Below are positions 23,835-35,987 of a stretch of DNA of 64,000 nt, piece after piece (within the stretch, counting starts at the first letter, position 1; each line of letters begins with the position of its first letter). The stretch is from assembly GCA_932294295.1 (NCBI GenBank), contig OW028582.1, forward strand, positions 39,531,204 to 39,595,203, read 5' to 3'. The position numbers and the translations under genes are program-made. The stretch comes from Alitta virens. Its lineage: Eukaryota > Annelida > Polychaeta > Phyllodocida > Nereididae. The notes under the pieces are model-generated. The model searched no databases. It saw only the letters and a program-made list of their open reading frames with translations, and had not been told where the DNA came from.

Positions 23835-26285
23835 GTAAGTCAATCATAATTTATTCACTTTCCTTTTAAGGTTATTTCTTGATATTAAACGATCTTGCAT
23901 GTATATTCAATTTTACCTTAATAAATCATGTACAAAGTGAATAGCTTCCAGTCATTGTTGCAAAAAAATGGTAATACAAAGTGTAAACTTTCAATTCATA
24001 ACATTAAAATCTGGGAGAAATTAAGGTAGGCTTATAGTATAATGTTTAGTTGATTTAAGTGACTGAAGTACATATCTTTTTATGGGACCTTGAATATAAA
24101 CTTCATGCTTTTTTTGTTAATACAATGTTAATAACACCACCTATTCAACAATTAACCACAACAAAGCTGTACTGGGCTCTCTATATATATATAAACCTTT
24201 CCCTCCGTTATCAGATTCTCCATGGTTCAGCTTTTACGACCTTATCAGAACGCCCTTGCTGCTGGCAGTTAAAAATATTTTATGTTGCCATGGTGCACTG
24301 CACCACCCATGGGTGTTTATGAGCACACCCTTCATCAGCATCAGATATCAGTGATGCCCCTTGCATCATCATCAATTATCAATTTAATTCCAAAAGTCTT
24401 TTTATTTTCTGGTTGTAAAACATTCACACCACCATCAGTGAATTCTGCATGATTATAGAATGCTGTGGGTTTTTTCCTCTAAATTTCTAGGCCAAATATT
24501 AAGATCAATGGCACATTTGGTCTGCTGTGGTTTGCTCCAGCAACATGATACACACAAACCCTTTTATGCTATGAATTACTATTAAGTTATTTGAAGCTAT
24601 TTGAAAATTTGAAAATTTACCAATGTTTTCACCTAAAAAAATTCATTTAAAATGACGCCAAATATGACAAATTTCCAATTACCCCATTGCTTTTATGTCT
24701 AGGTTTATTTGACATACACCAAGCTCTCCAATATGTTTTTTTTTGTATATCATACCTCCATGTTTGGAGGGAAGTTCGTTTTTGGTAGGGAGGGAGGGGG
24801 AGTTGGGAAATTTGTAATTTAAAGCCAAGTCAAGACCAAAAGCTATAATATTGTTAACTTACAACATTCTTGCAATATCTACAACTTATACAGAGATATT
24901 ATGTCTATTAAAGTGAATACTAGAGTACGGTTAAAGAAACTAAATGAGTCATACCGTCCTCAGTTACATACTTTTTGACATTAAAGAATTTCAAGAGCAG
25001 GATTGTGTGTCATTGAATGTCGCAACTGACAAATAGATACCACATGTTTTTCACATTAATGCAATAAGCCAGAACCCTCCTTCACCAGGCTTATCTAGGA
25101 ATGTGTCATGCAGCCTTATTCATTCCAAAAGTGGAAAACCTTGCCTTCATGCTGATTGTTATATCATACCAAAAATATGTTAGGGTACAATCATAGCTTG
25201 CTTTTAAGGGATCCACCAACCCAGACCTAATTCTAAGCTCGGTCAGTTTTTGCTTTTTTCATCATATAAATTAACTGCTTATCCTAATTTAAAAAAGTAA
25301 AAGCTAAGATTAGGTAGAACATGCATATACATTTTCAAAATGTAGAATCTTGACCTCTCTTTCAAAAATAGTACTTTTTTTAAACAGTGAAGCACACTGA
25401 CACTACTATGTTATATTATGTAGATATTTTACCTCCATACTGTCAAACATCTAAACCTCCCCCCCCCCCCCTTGTCTTCAGGAATAATATCAAAATATGT
25501 GCCAGTTCTCCCCCCCCCCCCAGAACGGTCTTTGAGCAATATATTGGCAGATAAATTTCATCTCCTGTGCCTTTCAGTTATTATGAAGGGGGGGGGGGCA
25601 TCTACACATGCTAAGGAATTTTATTATAGCAAAATGATATATTTTGTCCCCCTTTCTTAACTTTTCCCGCATTTAAATAGCACTAAAAACTTGGGATTGT
25701 ACAAAAACCTGATATTCAGGAATGTCCAAACACCACACATGTTTGTGACCAAAATTTCCCTATTAATCTGTCATCATCCAGAAAATTAAAAGAAACCACT
25801 CTTTCTAGGATATTTACAGAAAACAAAAACCTGTAGTTATAAGGGATAATACGGCCAATCCTTATGTTTCAGTAAATTCCATTGCCACAGTTATTCCACA
25901 AGTACATATTTCAAAACAGTTGTGAATCAAATGTAACATATTATTTCAACAACTGAAACTTATACCTGAATATCAATGGGCACAATAACTTAAGCTATAA
26001 ATTTAAACTTTACTATTATTACAATTTGTAATAATCCTGCAATTAGATTTTTTACTGTTACTTCAGTGTTAATTGAGAGGCTTTTTTTAACAGTCAATGG
26101 TGTGACATGCATGCAGGTAATTGTTATAGTTTACGGCTGCTCTTCATATATGAAAAAATTAAAAAAGGCATTTGATACGAGATACATAATACATCAATCA
26201 ATATGAATAGCCTATATTATTTTATGTTTACACAACATAAACATATTTCAGATGTTGGAGTGGATATGTCATAATAAATTTCCAG
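23835..26285. other. Intron of the KDZ-like gene
   Basis: A 2.45-kb AT-rich intron with three C- or G-runs at about 25458, 25511 and 25590. No other feature was recognised. Confidence 0.5.
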
Positions 26286-26530
26286 AAACTGTGAGAGACT
26301 CATGTCAAAGACAAGAAAATCTGCACATTCAATGGGACAGCATTCTCCGACCATTGGTGTTGTCATATTATGAAACAAAGGCACCTGCAACAACAACTTG
26401 TTTTCTCTGTGGGGCATCTGATGAGAATATCATTTGGTGTCGTGATTGTGGCCCAATGGCATACATGTGCCATGAATGTGCGACAAGAATCCTTGATGTT
26501 TCGATAATGCATGATCCCTATGAATGGCAG
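26286..26530 (+). CDS. KDZ transposase-like gene: CxC zinc-cluster exon
   Basis: The exon ends at CAG|GTATGT in phase 0. The start is set at 26286 (TTTCCAG acceptor) because it accepts the phase-1 upstream exon; an alternative acceptor at 26251 would begin with an in-frame ATG. The peptide has QWDSILRPLVLSYYETK, then a cysteine cluster: C-x2-C in TCFLCGAS, W-C-x2-C in IIWCRDCG, and C-x2-C in YMCHECAT, followed by HDPYEWQ. This matches the CxC-type zinc cluster before the catalytic part of KDZ (Kyakuja/Dileera/Zisupton) transposases. The protein would be nuclear and DNA-binding. It may be a live transposon, a relic or a domesticated gene. Confidence 0.75.
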
Positions 26531-26703
26531 GTATGTCGCATGAATTAAGTTACTGGATAACTAGACATACAGTACTTATTAGCATAGCATTCAGGATTAT
26601 CGATTAAATTCTGTCAATGTGAGTGAAAGAATGATATCAAGATATCCATGTCACTAAATACTATATGTCATTACATGTTGATTGCAAATTATACATTGAT
26701 TAG

Positions 26704-26809
26704 GGAAACCTGTTCTTGAGATTTAAACACAGGAACCAACTGAAAACGCCTCATCAGAGAGACTGTAATGGAAGTAGTGCAGCGTACATTACTGTTGTCG
26801 ACATGTCAG
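26704..26809 (+). CDS. KDZ transposase-like gene: exon before the giant insertion
   Basis: A 106-bp exon (GATTAG acceptor, GTACAC donor; phase 0 in, 1 out) encoding GNLFLRFKHRNQLKTPHQ and ending AAYITVVDMS. The end corresponds to the 'xxVxDxxG(I)H' block of KDZ proteins, which normally continues at once into a cysteine-containing segment and a PATP motif. That continuation is found only at 63230, 36.4 kb away, with the complementary phase. The intron between them contains the giant Mutator-like element. Confidence 0.75.
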
Positions 26810-27619
26810 GTACACTTCTCATAATGTCATACTTTTGATTAATTGATGATTTACATTGCATATATTTTTGGAAATTTACTGTAAGTTTAAACTTAAATGA
26901 AGGAAATAAAAAGCACCACCAACTTTTTATTTTACCTCCACAAGTATTATTACTTTTAATTTACAACTACAATTTGACACTCGTGCTTGCTTTTGATAAA
27001 GAGTATTATCCATCTAATATTATGAGAAGAGCCTTTGATCTGATTGTAGTGAATATACAGTTCAACAAAATCTAATCCTTCCTTAATATTTGTAATCAAC
27101 TGTATAAGTAGCTGAATTTCAAAGGTAATTCAAGTGTCATAAAGTGGTTAAACCATGGCGCCTCCACCGTTAATTATACTTCATGGGTCATATCGCCTGT
27201 CAACTGTAGAAATTTATTAATGGGGTGTTATGACCATTAATCCCAGATGTTCACCATAATTCTAATAACATCAGATAACAACACGGAGTAAAAATTATTA
27301 GCCATTATGACTGTTATATTTGGTCAATAATTGTAGCATATAGAATATTTATCATTTGTAGTGCAATGTGTATTGTTACTTTTGTTAATTCAAATTTCCT
27401 TTAATTGGAGAGTGACCTCCCTGTGAAGACAATATTTGGGAGTGCCTCCCTGTTATGTGATGCCTATGGCACAATTCCATGCTTCAGTTAATTTCCCATA
27501 CATGGGCAGACTTGACCTGATTATTAATAACTACCAATTAGCAAGCAGTATTAATAAACTTCCTGTGACCAGTTCAAAATTTGTCATTCTGCAAGATGAC
27601 TGATAACTGAAGACATGTT
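26810..27619. other. Left part of the interrupted KDZ-gene intron
   Basis: 810 bp of AT-rich sequence from the donor to the target-site duplication. No other element was recognised. Confidence 0.6.
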
Positions 27620-27628
27620 AATTATTTG
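27620..27628. repeat. Left target-site duplication AATTATTTG
   Basis: The nine bases AATTATTTG immediately precede the left terminal repeat and are found again immediately after the right one at 62660-62668. If the terminal repeat is taken to begin GGCTAACTG, the last G is shared and the duplication is 8 bp. Confidence 0.88.
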
Positions 27629-27698
27629 GCTAACTGTACTTTGCGAAACGGAACGGAACGGAACGAAACAGAAAGGGGGGTCACTCCAGAAAATGTCA
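27628..27698. repeat. Left 71-bp terminal inverted repeat
   Basis: It begins GGCTAACTGTACTTTGCG, continues with four GGAAC-like units, a G6 run and TCACTCCAGAAAATGTCA. The reverse complement of 62589-62659 matches at every position checked. Inward of 27698 the two ends diverge, apart from weak similarity around CATGAAT and CTATCAGT. Confidence 0.92.
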
Positions 27699-28140
27699 AG
27701 ATACATGAATGTTGCACTGTGTTATCAATAGCTACACTTGTGTTACCAGATGGCTATCAGTTGGTCTTAATGGGATTGAATTCACTAAAGGGGGGGGGGG
27801 GGGGGGGGTTAGGGTGAGGGTTCTGCATTGCAACTAAGAATGTTTTTGTTGTTCGATTTCTCAGATTAGCAAATACGTGAATCACAGGTGAATTGCATAA
27901 CTTATAGATTGCAGCCATTCTAAATTGAAATATAGATAGATAGAGCTACTACATTTTTTAACAGCTTATTTTATAAGGATAACTCAGTAAATGTACTTGT
28001 TTCCAGTAATTTTACTGAGATAGTTAGATAGATTCTGTGCATTGCTGATAACATTTCTTTCAGACAAGATTATATGTCCCTGGGGGCACCTGGAGTCCAA
28101 AGTTGAATTAAAATGAATTTCGACCTACTCCACGCATGTT

Positions 28141-28198
28141 GTTCCGTTCCGCTAAATACAGTTATCCAATGGGATAACTGTACTTCACGGAATGGAAC
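28141..28198. repeat. Palindromic terminal-motif repeat 1
   Basis: Two inverted half-sites, GTTCCGTTCCGC to TACAGTTATCC and GGGATAACTGTACTTC to GGAATGGAAC, meet near 28170. Each half matches the outer part of the terminal repeat (TAACTGTACTTTGCGxAACGGAAC) with a few changes. It lies 0.5 kb inside the left end. Confidence 0.85.
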
Positions 28199-28265
28199 GA
28201 CAATAATTGTTATTAGCAAAAAAAAATAAAATCAATGGTGTTAGCAAAGAATTTATTGTCATGTT

Positions 28266-28318
28266 GTTCCGTTTCGCAAAATACAGTTATCCAATGGGAT
28301 AACTGTACTTAACGGAAC
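28266..28318. repeat. Palindromic terminal-motif repeat 2
   Basis: A second head-to-head pair, 68 bp after the first, with one arm shortened (ACTTAACGGAAC lacks the TTGC). The flanks of repeats 1 and 2 share ATTGT/ACAAT words, suggesting local duplication. Confidence 0.82.
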
Positions 28319-29885
28319 GACAATTTTTTTTATTGCAATTTTCTTAAGGCGCTGCACTGCACTTCTCACATTAAACACAGCTGTAAGTGCTAATTTGACA
28401 GTTGTTATTTATATCCATCTTATATTTGGTAGATGTTGTGAGTAACTCTGAAAATTCGAGGCAAATAATTTCTGCTGTTGTGATTTTATAAATGAACAGC
28501 AGAAAAATGACATTTTTCTGCTGATTTTAGTTTGACATTTTGAAGCTGTTTATATATCAATGATTGATTTCAATAATTCGTGCTTATAATTAAATCTTCT
28601 AAAGTAACATTTTCTAATGTACATTTAGTTGAGATTATGAAATAAAATAGTTTTGTATTTATTCTTTGCTCCGCCTGTTCGCTGTTCATCTAAAAAAAAA
28701 AGCGAGACTCCATACTGATAACAAGGATCATAGGCCTAATAAGAATAACAATGTACTGAATTTGAGGGTTTTACATGTAAAACATTTAAAAAAAGTGTTA
28801 AATTGTGTTACATCCTCTCTGAGGAAAAGACAGGTAACTGGCTAGTACAGATGGGTGACACCAAGGAAGTTGAGACTTTTTAAGGATTAAGAAAACGGCA
28901 AAAATGTAACACTTGGGACATGTCACATTTTGGCGCTCATTATTTTGCACCAGGCACATGGAGACAACTCCCATGCTTTGAACCCAATTAAAACGTCTGG
29001 AATACCCAATAAAAACCTAATTCAGATTCCTGGATTGATGGAGAACAACCCAGGAAAGCAGCAGCATCAGTTGCACAACTAGCAGTGGCTGGGCAGGGTG
29101 AGGCAAACACCAGCAGCATCAGCAACTTCAGCGGCAGCAATTGCCGGTGTGCATGATAAATAATTGAACAGTACCCTGTGTGTGACATTGATGTCAGTCA
29201 GTCAGCTTTTGTTAAATTATAAATTCATTTTTATACATATATGAGAAAAGGGCTTATGTTGTTTGTTACTGATGCATATCCCAACTTTAAGCCGGGCTCA
29301 CATTATGCGATTTTGTCGCTCGACACGGGGGTCAACTGGCGATTTTTGCGCGGATCTGTCGACGCTGCAGATGAGTGCTTAAAGCAGTTATCGGGGGTAA
29401 TAAATGATGCTTCTTTGTTTCATTAAGAATTGCAGTTATCAGCAATGTGCCCCCTGTAAATCCAATTGGTATTAGCTGAAGTTAGTGAGGGTAAATTGCA
29501 ATCAATAATTAAATTGCTATGAAGTCGATATATAATTTTCCCAATGCAGTTCAATCTAACTACTTTTCAGTGCTGTTTTAGGCAACTGTCATAAACATTA
29601 TTGCAACCTTATGATTCTCAATACTATTAGGAGTATTAATAACTAAATTTTCTGAGATTTTGCAACATGATGTAAAACACAGGCACCACAGCAAAGTTAT
29701 TCTTATTAACTTGAACATCATTTGAGCATGTATCAAGCACTAAATGGCTGCACTAATTTATTATAAATATACTGGATTTCAATCAAACAATTTCCCTTGG
29801 TGAATACATAAGAAATGCAAACCTCACAATAAGACCTTGGTTAGAATAGACATACTAATAGTGAGGTCTTAATAGTGTGGCCACT

Positions 29886-29965
29886 GAATAGCCTTTAAAT
29901 ACTGTGAATGAATATTTTGGCAGTGTATATGCCATAAATATTCATTCACAGTATAAAAGCTATTC
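29886..29965. repeat. 80-bp imperfect hairpin
   Basis: Arms 29886-29916 and 29937-29965 pair apart from a 2-bp gap (AATAGCCTTTAAATACTGTG against CACAGTATAAAAGCTATT). This is a MITE-like foldback nested in the giant element. Confidence 0.7.
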
Positions 29966-30257
29966 ATGTTCATAGACCTAAATGACAGTTAAAGATAGCA
30001 TGTACAGTGACCCCATGAAGATAGGGAAATTATAAATATAAAACAAATACATAAAGAAGGTGCTCAGAAATATGCTGTAGTTTTATAGTTAACACTATTT
30101 AACAGTAATTTAATGTCTTCCTTCTAGACACCTGGAATTCATCATTATTTTTCTGTTTAGCTAATAACATGACACAGGCACACAAGTGACTCCTTATTTA
30201 GTATCATGTTGTTAAATTGCCATTTAGTTTGCACTGCAGTGAGAAACACTTTTTGCC

Positions 30258-30360
30258 TTGGCCTTGATCTTTGGCCTTGGCCTAGGCCTATATTCAGAAA
30301 GTGCTCCTTTTTGCCTTGGCCTATATTCAGAAACTGCTCACTTTTTGCCTTGGCCTTCTC
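30258..30360. repeat. Short tandem repeat TTGCCTTGGCCT
   Basis: Three imperfect units with TTTTGCCTTGGCCT and TATATTCAGAAA words. Confidence 0.6.
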
Positions 30361-30669
30361 ACCTGACTTTTTTTAACTTACGACCTTCATCTTTAACCCA
30401 TCTGAAGATGTTGGAGGAGTACAAAACTTCAATTTGCCATTACTTGGCTTCTATACATGATAGAACAATGCGGTTTTTTTCTAAATAGTTTATTTTTAAC
30501 TATTTTATCATCTATATCCATTTAAAGCAACACAATGAAAAAATACACTAATCCGAATTTATTGAGAAAGATACTGATGACAACCCTGAGGTTTACATCA
30601 CTGAATCTACAATTTGCAAGTGATATTTGAGGTACAAGATGACTTTCTAGTTGTCAGCTGGCATGTTCT

Positions 30670-30895
30670 GTTGAGCTGACTGACTGACAGACAGACTGAC
30701 TTGACTGAACTGACTGACTGAACGGACTAGCTTAACTGACAGACAGACAGAATTGACTGAGTCCAACTGACTGATTTAACTGACTGAACTGACTGAATAT
30801 ATGAATGAATTAACTTGACTGAACCTGACTTGGCTGTACTGACTGATTTGGCTGAACTGACTGACTTTGTTGAACTGACAGACTATTGTAAAAGT
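30670..30895. repeat. Degenerate (GACT)n tract
   Basis: Runs of GACTGACTGA and GACAGACAGA interrupted by CTTGACTGAACTGA variants. Confidence 0.75.
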
Positions 30896-30904
30896 ATTTA
30901 TATG

Positions 30905-31094
30905 CATAGGCGTAGGAGGCACCTTTCTTTTGGGGGGGGGGGGGCAAAGGTCATCTTGCCCGAATTTTAAGGCTTTTATTAGCACCCCTTTATGCCCGGA
31001 TTTTTCAACTTTTTGCCCGAATTTTTGGCTTTCCTGGACACTTGGGGGGCAATTTCCCCCCCCCCTGCCCCCCCCCCCACCTCCTACGCCTATG
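30905..31094. mobile_element. 190-bp MITE with CATAGGCGTAGGAGG ends
   Basis: Fifteen-base inverted ends CATAGGCGTAGGAGG (30905-30919) and CCTCCTACGCCTATG (31080-31094) enclose inverted G-runs and C-runs and two short GCCCGxATTTTT copies. No coding capacity. Confidence 0.7.
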
Positions 31095-33640
31095 TTTATT
31101 TGTAATAAAGAAAAAAAAATAGAGAAAGAAATAAGGAAATAAAAGAAAGAAAACAAAACAAAGGAGTCACCCAGATCATTGACATTATGGACATTGACTT
31201 AGCAAGAATTCCCCCTGCATGGTTTTGATTTTACCTGCAGCTGATGCAAGGGCATCCTCCTACAAACCATTATCTTGACAATTCAAATTTGAGCAATTCT
31301 GAAAAACTAAGTATATGTTTCTCAGGATTTACTTGAAACTCAATACCTTAACTTAGGTCATTTAAATTTGGCTACAAATGGAAGAGTTCGGATTTCTGTG
31401 ACTTCAGAATTGATCATCATTTTACAGACATTTCATAAAGAGGGTTTGTTAAAAAATGCCCTAAGTATCTCAGTTATTATATCTTGAGTTGAGAACAAGG
31501 TGGCATTCTGCTTATTTTATTGGCCATTTATCAACAGATAAACATCGCCATCTTCTTAATGGACATTTCCAAAAACCGTAAAACTTCGTAAATGGACATT
31601 GTAAAGTTAATGTAAACCTTTGGAAGGGATGTTATACCCGTCTTATGATCGGAGCAATACATCTGGGTCACTTGCGGTCACTGCTATCAACGAACATTTA
31701 ATTACTTTCGATTCATATTTAACAAGTCAAGAAAGTTTTTATTTCATATTGGTTTCTGAGAAAAAAAAAGAGAATGATTTATTCTTTGTATGAATTCGAA
31801 GGTGGTGTTTTTTTTTTGGGGGGGGGGGGGGGCAAAGTTGAATTTTCATATCTTACTTTACTTTCTAGGGAAATTGTGCTATATGGTCTCGTGGCATTCA
31901 TAACTGGTTGGTAGGTAATTTTGTCAATCAATTTTGATCCAATGGTTGTTAACAGCTACAAGAGGCCTAAATTTCGCGCAATTGTCTTTTTATCTCGTTC
32001 AGCTGAGTGGAATTGCATTGCGCATTAAGTTGTTTTTTAAAAGAAGAGTCATTTTGAATGCCTATGACAATGCCCAACAAAGATGTCTCAAGTTACGTCT
32101 GTAAGAAATTCGAGTGGGAAAACACTAGGGAGAGGGCTATCCTATTCTATCCTATCATATCCTATCCTTTTTGTGTTTTAGGTACACAAATAAATTAGTT
32201 CTCATCATTTTATTGTTTAGCTACTACATATTACAATGTCACAAAATGTCTATTTAGCAGCGGATCATCTCTGTCAATTGCATGTATGCAGATGTCAAGA
32301 TCAATGACAACTATAGAAACTAGGTAGCATGGTCCAGGCTATAAGATTCTGGTATAACTTCCTCCCCCTCCTCCTCCTCCTCCTCCTCCTTCCCTCCTCC
32401 TCTCATCCACTCGACATAATATGGTAAATACCTCATACCAAAGGCAATATTGTAACCCTCTTGGCTGAAGTAAGGCTATATTTCGACAGGCTTTAATTTG
32501 GTTACAATATTAAGTTGAAATCGACCCCAAAATGCCTTTTTTTAACCTAAATAAGTCAATATGACACTTTGTGCGTTCACCCAGCTGGAGTTTGTGCGCT
32601 ATTTTCAACTCAAGATGGCACCCAAACTAAAAAACTGTAGAAATATATGATACTATGACAACTGAAAGACCGTAAGAAATCGCCATTCTAAAAAGGTTAA
32701 AGATGATAAATATCGCTCCTAGACAGTTCAAAAGGGCATTTGGGCGCACGGCCTGTCCACCGCTAACCTGCCCCCCCCTCCCCCCCCCCCTCACTGACGG
32801 TTTTAGCTAATATTATGAATGAAGTATTAATGAGTGGATGTAAAAAAAAACACAATAGGCAAGTATCGTCGGGCGAAACTTGGTAAACTTTTGTGGTGCA
32901 AAAGTTGGTACTCAATTGTTATTAACAAAAATAAATTAGAAAATTACTTTGTTAGGAGAATTCACACAGGTAAGGACCTTTACAATGTTGGTGGTTTTCT
33001 ATTATTTTTAGAAGTGGACTTCTGCTATGTTTCATTTTTTGACTGAACTGATCCTAAGAGGTCTTGAAAGTCAAATGCAAACACCTGCAGGCAAAAGTTT
33101 AAAGACATTATTTACGTCTGGGCCATAATTCATGTATGATATATTATTACATAATATATATACATTTTGTCTGGGCCATAATTCATTGCGTAGATTTTGT
33201 AAGACAAAAGAGTGTTACAAAACCTGTCAATCACTGACATATTAAGTTAGTAAATATAAAATTAAAAAGAACTATTGGTAATGCCCCTCCCACTCAACTC
33301 TTTAGCCAATGAAGTGAATGTTCCCATAATTTTTTTTTTTTTGCTGGTGAAAACCTGGTGTTTGATGTAGTGTGGTCTTTAAGCGAGAGATTCCACTGTA
33401 TTATGCTGGCACAATGCCAAAGAAAACGAGCCAGAGTCAACTCATTGCGCCATATAATTATGGCATTGTTGCGTGATATATAGTAAAAAAAAAAAAACCA
33501 GCAGGATATTATGTAATAATATATCCAATGGTTGCAACATATCTTTAAAAAAGTCACTTGCAAATTAATGAGTAATGAAACCTCCTCCCTCTAGCTACTT
33601 TAACCCTGAACTTCATGGCTCATCTCAACTGAAAATGTCT

Positions 33641-33688
33641 GTTCCGCAAAGTACAGTTATCCCATGGGATAACTGTACTTTGCGGAAC
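33641..33688. repeat. Perfect 48-bp palindrome of the terminal motif (repeat 3)
   Basis: Each 24-base arm reads TGGGATAACTGTACTTTGCG plus GAAC outward, with no mismatch and no spacer between the arms. After the first four or five bases each arm matches the terminal repeat of the giant element except for one A-to-G change. It lies 6 kb inside the left end. Confidence 0.92.
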
Positions 33689-35892
33689 GGAACAAGTTTT
33701 TGGCAGAAGACGCCAGAGGTCTCCACTACCAGCTTTGCAGCGTTGCTATAGCAACCAAGAGTCATGAGACATTATCTGAGCCTTATAATTCAACATCTAA
33801 GTTGCTATTCAGAGTATTTTTGAAGTAACTCATCAATTTGGCATAACTTTAATAGAAATTGAGTTCTTAATTATTAAGCTACAATTTGCTTATAACCCCT
33901 TAAATATATAAGGGATGAGTGAATTTTGCTTGCATTGAGCCCCACAATGCACGGCAAGAACACCAGCAGATCCTCTTTTTTCTCCTTTGATGTAGTTAAT
34001 AACAAGTTTCTCCTATTTTTGCACACACAATTTATGTTGAAAATGAAGAATGTTCACAAAGTGATGAAACCTACATGGAGACGTTATGAAATAGTAAGGC
34101 TTGAATCGGAGTTACTGCAGTATTCAGAGCCGAAATTTATTTACACACTCTTAGAGTGCTTTAAATGACATTGAAAAATCATGTATCACAGAGGATACAT
34201 ACGTCACATTATAAGTCAAAGATAAAAATCAACAAACCAAAAAATATTAAATATGGCCTGGATAACATTCCCCTGTCAAGAGAGACCAACCAAAGGCAAA
34301 ATTATTATAGTGGAAAGAAAGAAAGAACGGCATGAATGAATGAACGAACAAACAAACTAACAAACATATACTTCAGCGGAGGGGGCCGCAGCGGCCGATT
34401 ACGCAATCCCACATGTCACTGATATCAAATCGCAACTTGTAAACTAAAATCCAATAATGCATTAGATGCATCAATTAATGGTTCACCAAGACATAAACAA
34501 TAGTGTCTAATAATTGAGAACTGTAAAGTAATGGAACATTTGCTTTTGATATGTTGTAACTAACTGCATCACATGTGTCAATTGTTGTCTTCAAAGGGTA
34601 AATTCATGTTATACGAGAAAGCTCATTGTTATGCAGTGCTGAACCATGGCTTTTCTTCATTACCCACATTTTTCTGATGAAAGAAGTGTGTTGTCGGGAT
34701 GGTTCAAGCAATCTTTGGTTGGTACAGAAATGATTACGGCTGCATGATATAATAGATCAAACGTGTATTAGCTTATGACACTAAAATATCCGAATGCAAA
34801 ACCTGTGGTCTGATTACATCAATTATGGCACCACTTGACTAATTCACCGCCGGTTGAGATACTGTGTAAAATACCTTAATTAAAGTCAGTATTTGTGAGG
34901 GGGGGGGGCTTATTAAGTCAGGAAAAAGAAGCAAAAGTACCATTTTAGGCCAGATGTAAATCCAAGGTTACTTTTTGCACATGTAAACAAGATCAATTAG
35001 TCAATAGAAGATTTTGGACAATCACTTTACAACCTCCTTATCAAGCTGTAATGATCAAACTTTCCCTTTGAGATCAAGACCAGACCCATGCTTAGTTCAG
35101 TGAAAATGCGTAAACGTAGACAAAGTGTGTACCACTGCCAATAATTTAAATATCAGATATTGGTTCATAAGCATATATTCATTTTACTTCATCTTTTTTT
35201 GTGATTAAAGTTTAGTTTATATATAGGCTGATGAAGACCAGTGAACAGGGAAGAAGCTAAATTCAAATTTGAGCTATAGATTTTTTCAAAACTATTATTG
35301 CTATCTTTCAGCAAAATTTCAACAATCTATTAGCTAGATTACTATAGTATAGCATAATTTCCTTTAAAAGTGGATATTTTCCTTATGTTTAGTATTATAT
35401 ATATGGAGAGTGTCTTTTGTAAGATGAACAGTGAATGCATGGACAGGCAGCACACAATTATTTTAGAAAACTACTAAATATACATTACAATATATAAGTT
35501 AATTTAGAATATTAAATTATCAAGCACGAATCAAATTGAATAAATATATTTTACTAACTTCTAAATGTCACAAAAAATGGTACAAGAAGCAAAATTGGTG
35601 TGATGCTACATCCTTGGCCAAAATTGGTGATTTGGTGTAATAAATACAAATCCATTTATCTTTGCATATGATTCGTGAAAACAAACACTGGTGAATTCAT
35701 GAGCGCACGGCCAGAGACATGACAGGCCACATCATTTGGACCATGTAGTCGCCATGTTTGGACAACCCCAAATAACCGCCCTCATTTTCGTCACATGACA
35801 AAAAGCCTGTTGCCTATACAGGTGCGCAATCTTTGTTTGGGGAGTTTTTCAACGATTATAACTTACCTTTAGAGGACTGCATTTCCCATATC

Positions 35893-35956
<64 letters not shown>

Positions 35957-35987
35957 TTATCTATCTATCTATATATCTATTTATTTC
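35893..35987. repeat. (CTAT)n microsatellite
   Basis: Over twenty CTAT units with a few CTATTTAT interruptions. Confidence 0.95.

Noticed and set aside
29241..29426. 61-codon open frame as a gene
   Set aside because: It starts near a GCCGGGCTCACATTATGCGATT-like repeat word also found near 2407, so it is probably transposon-derived non-coding sequence.
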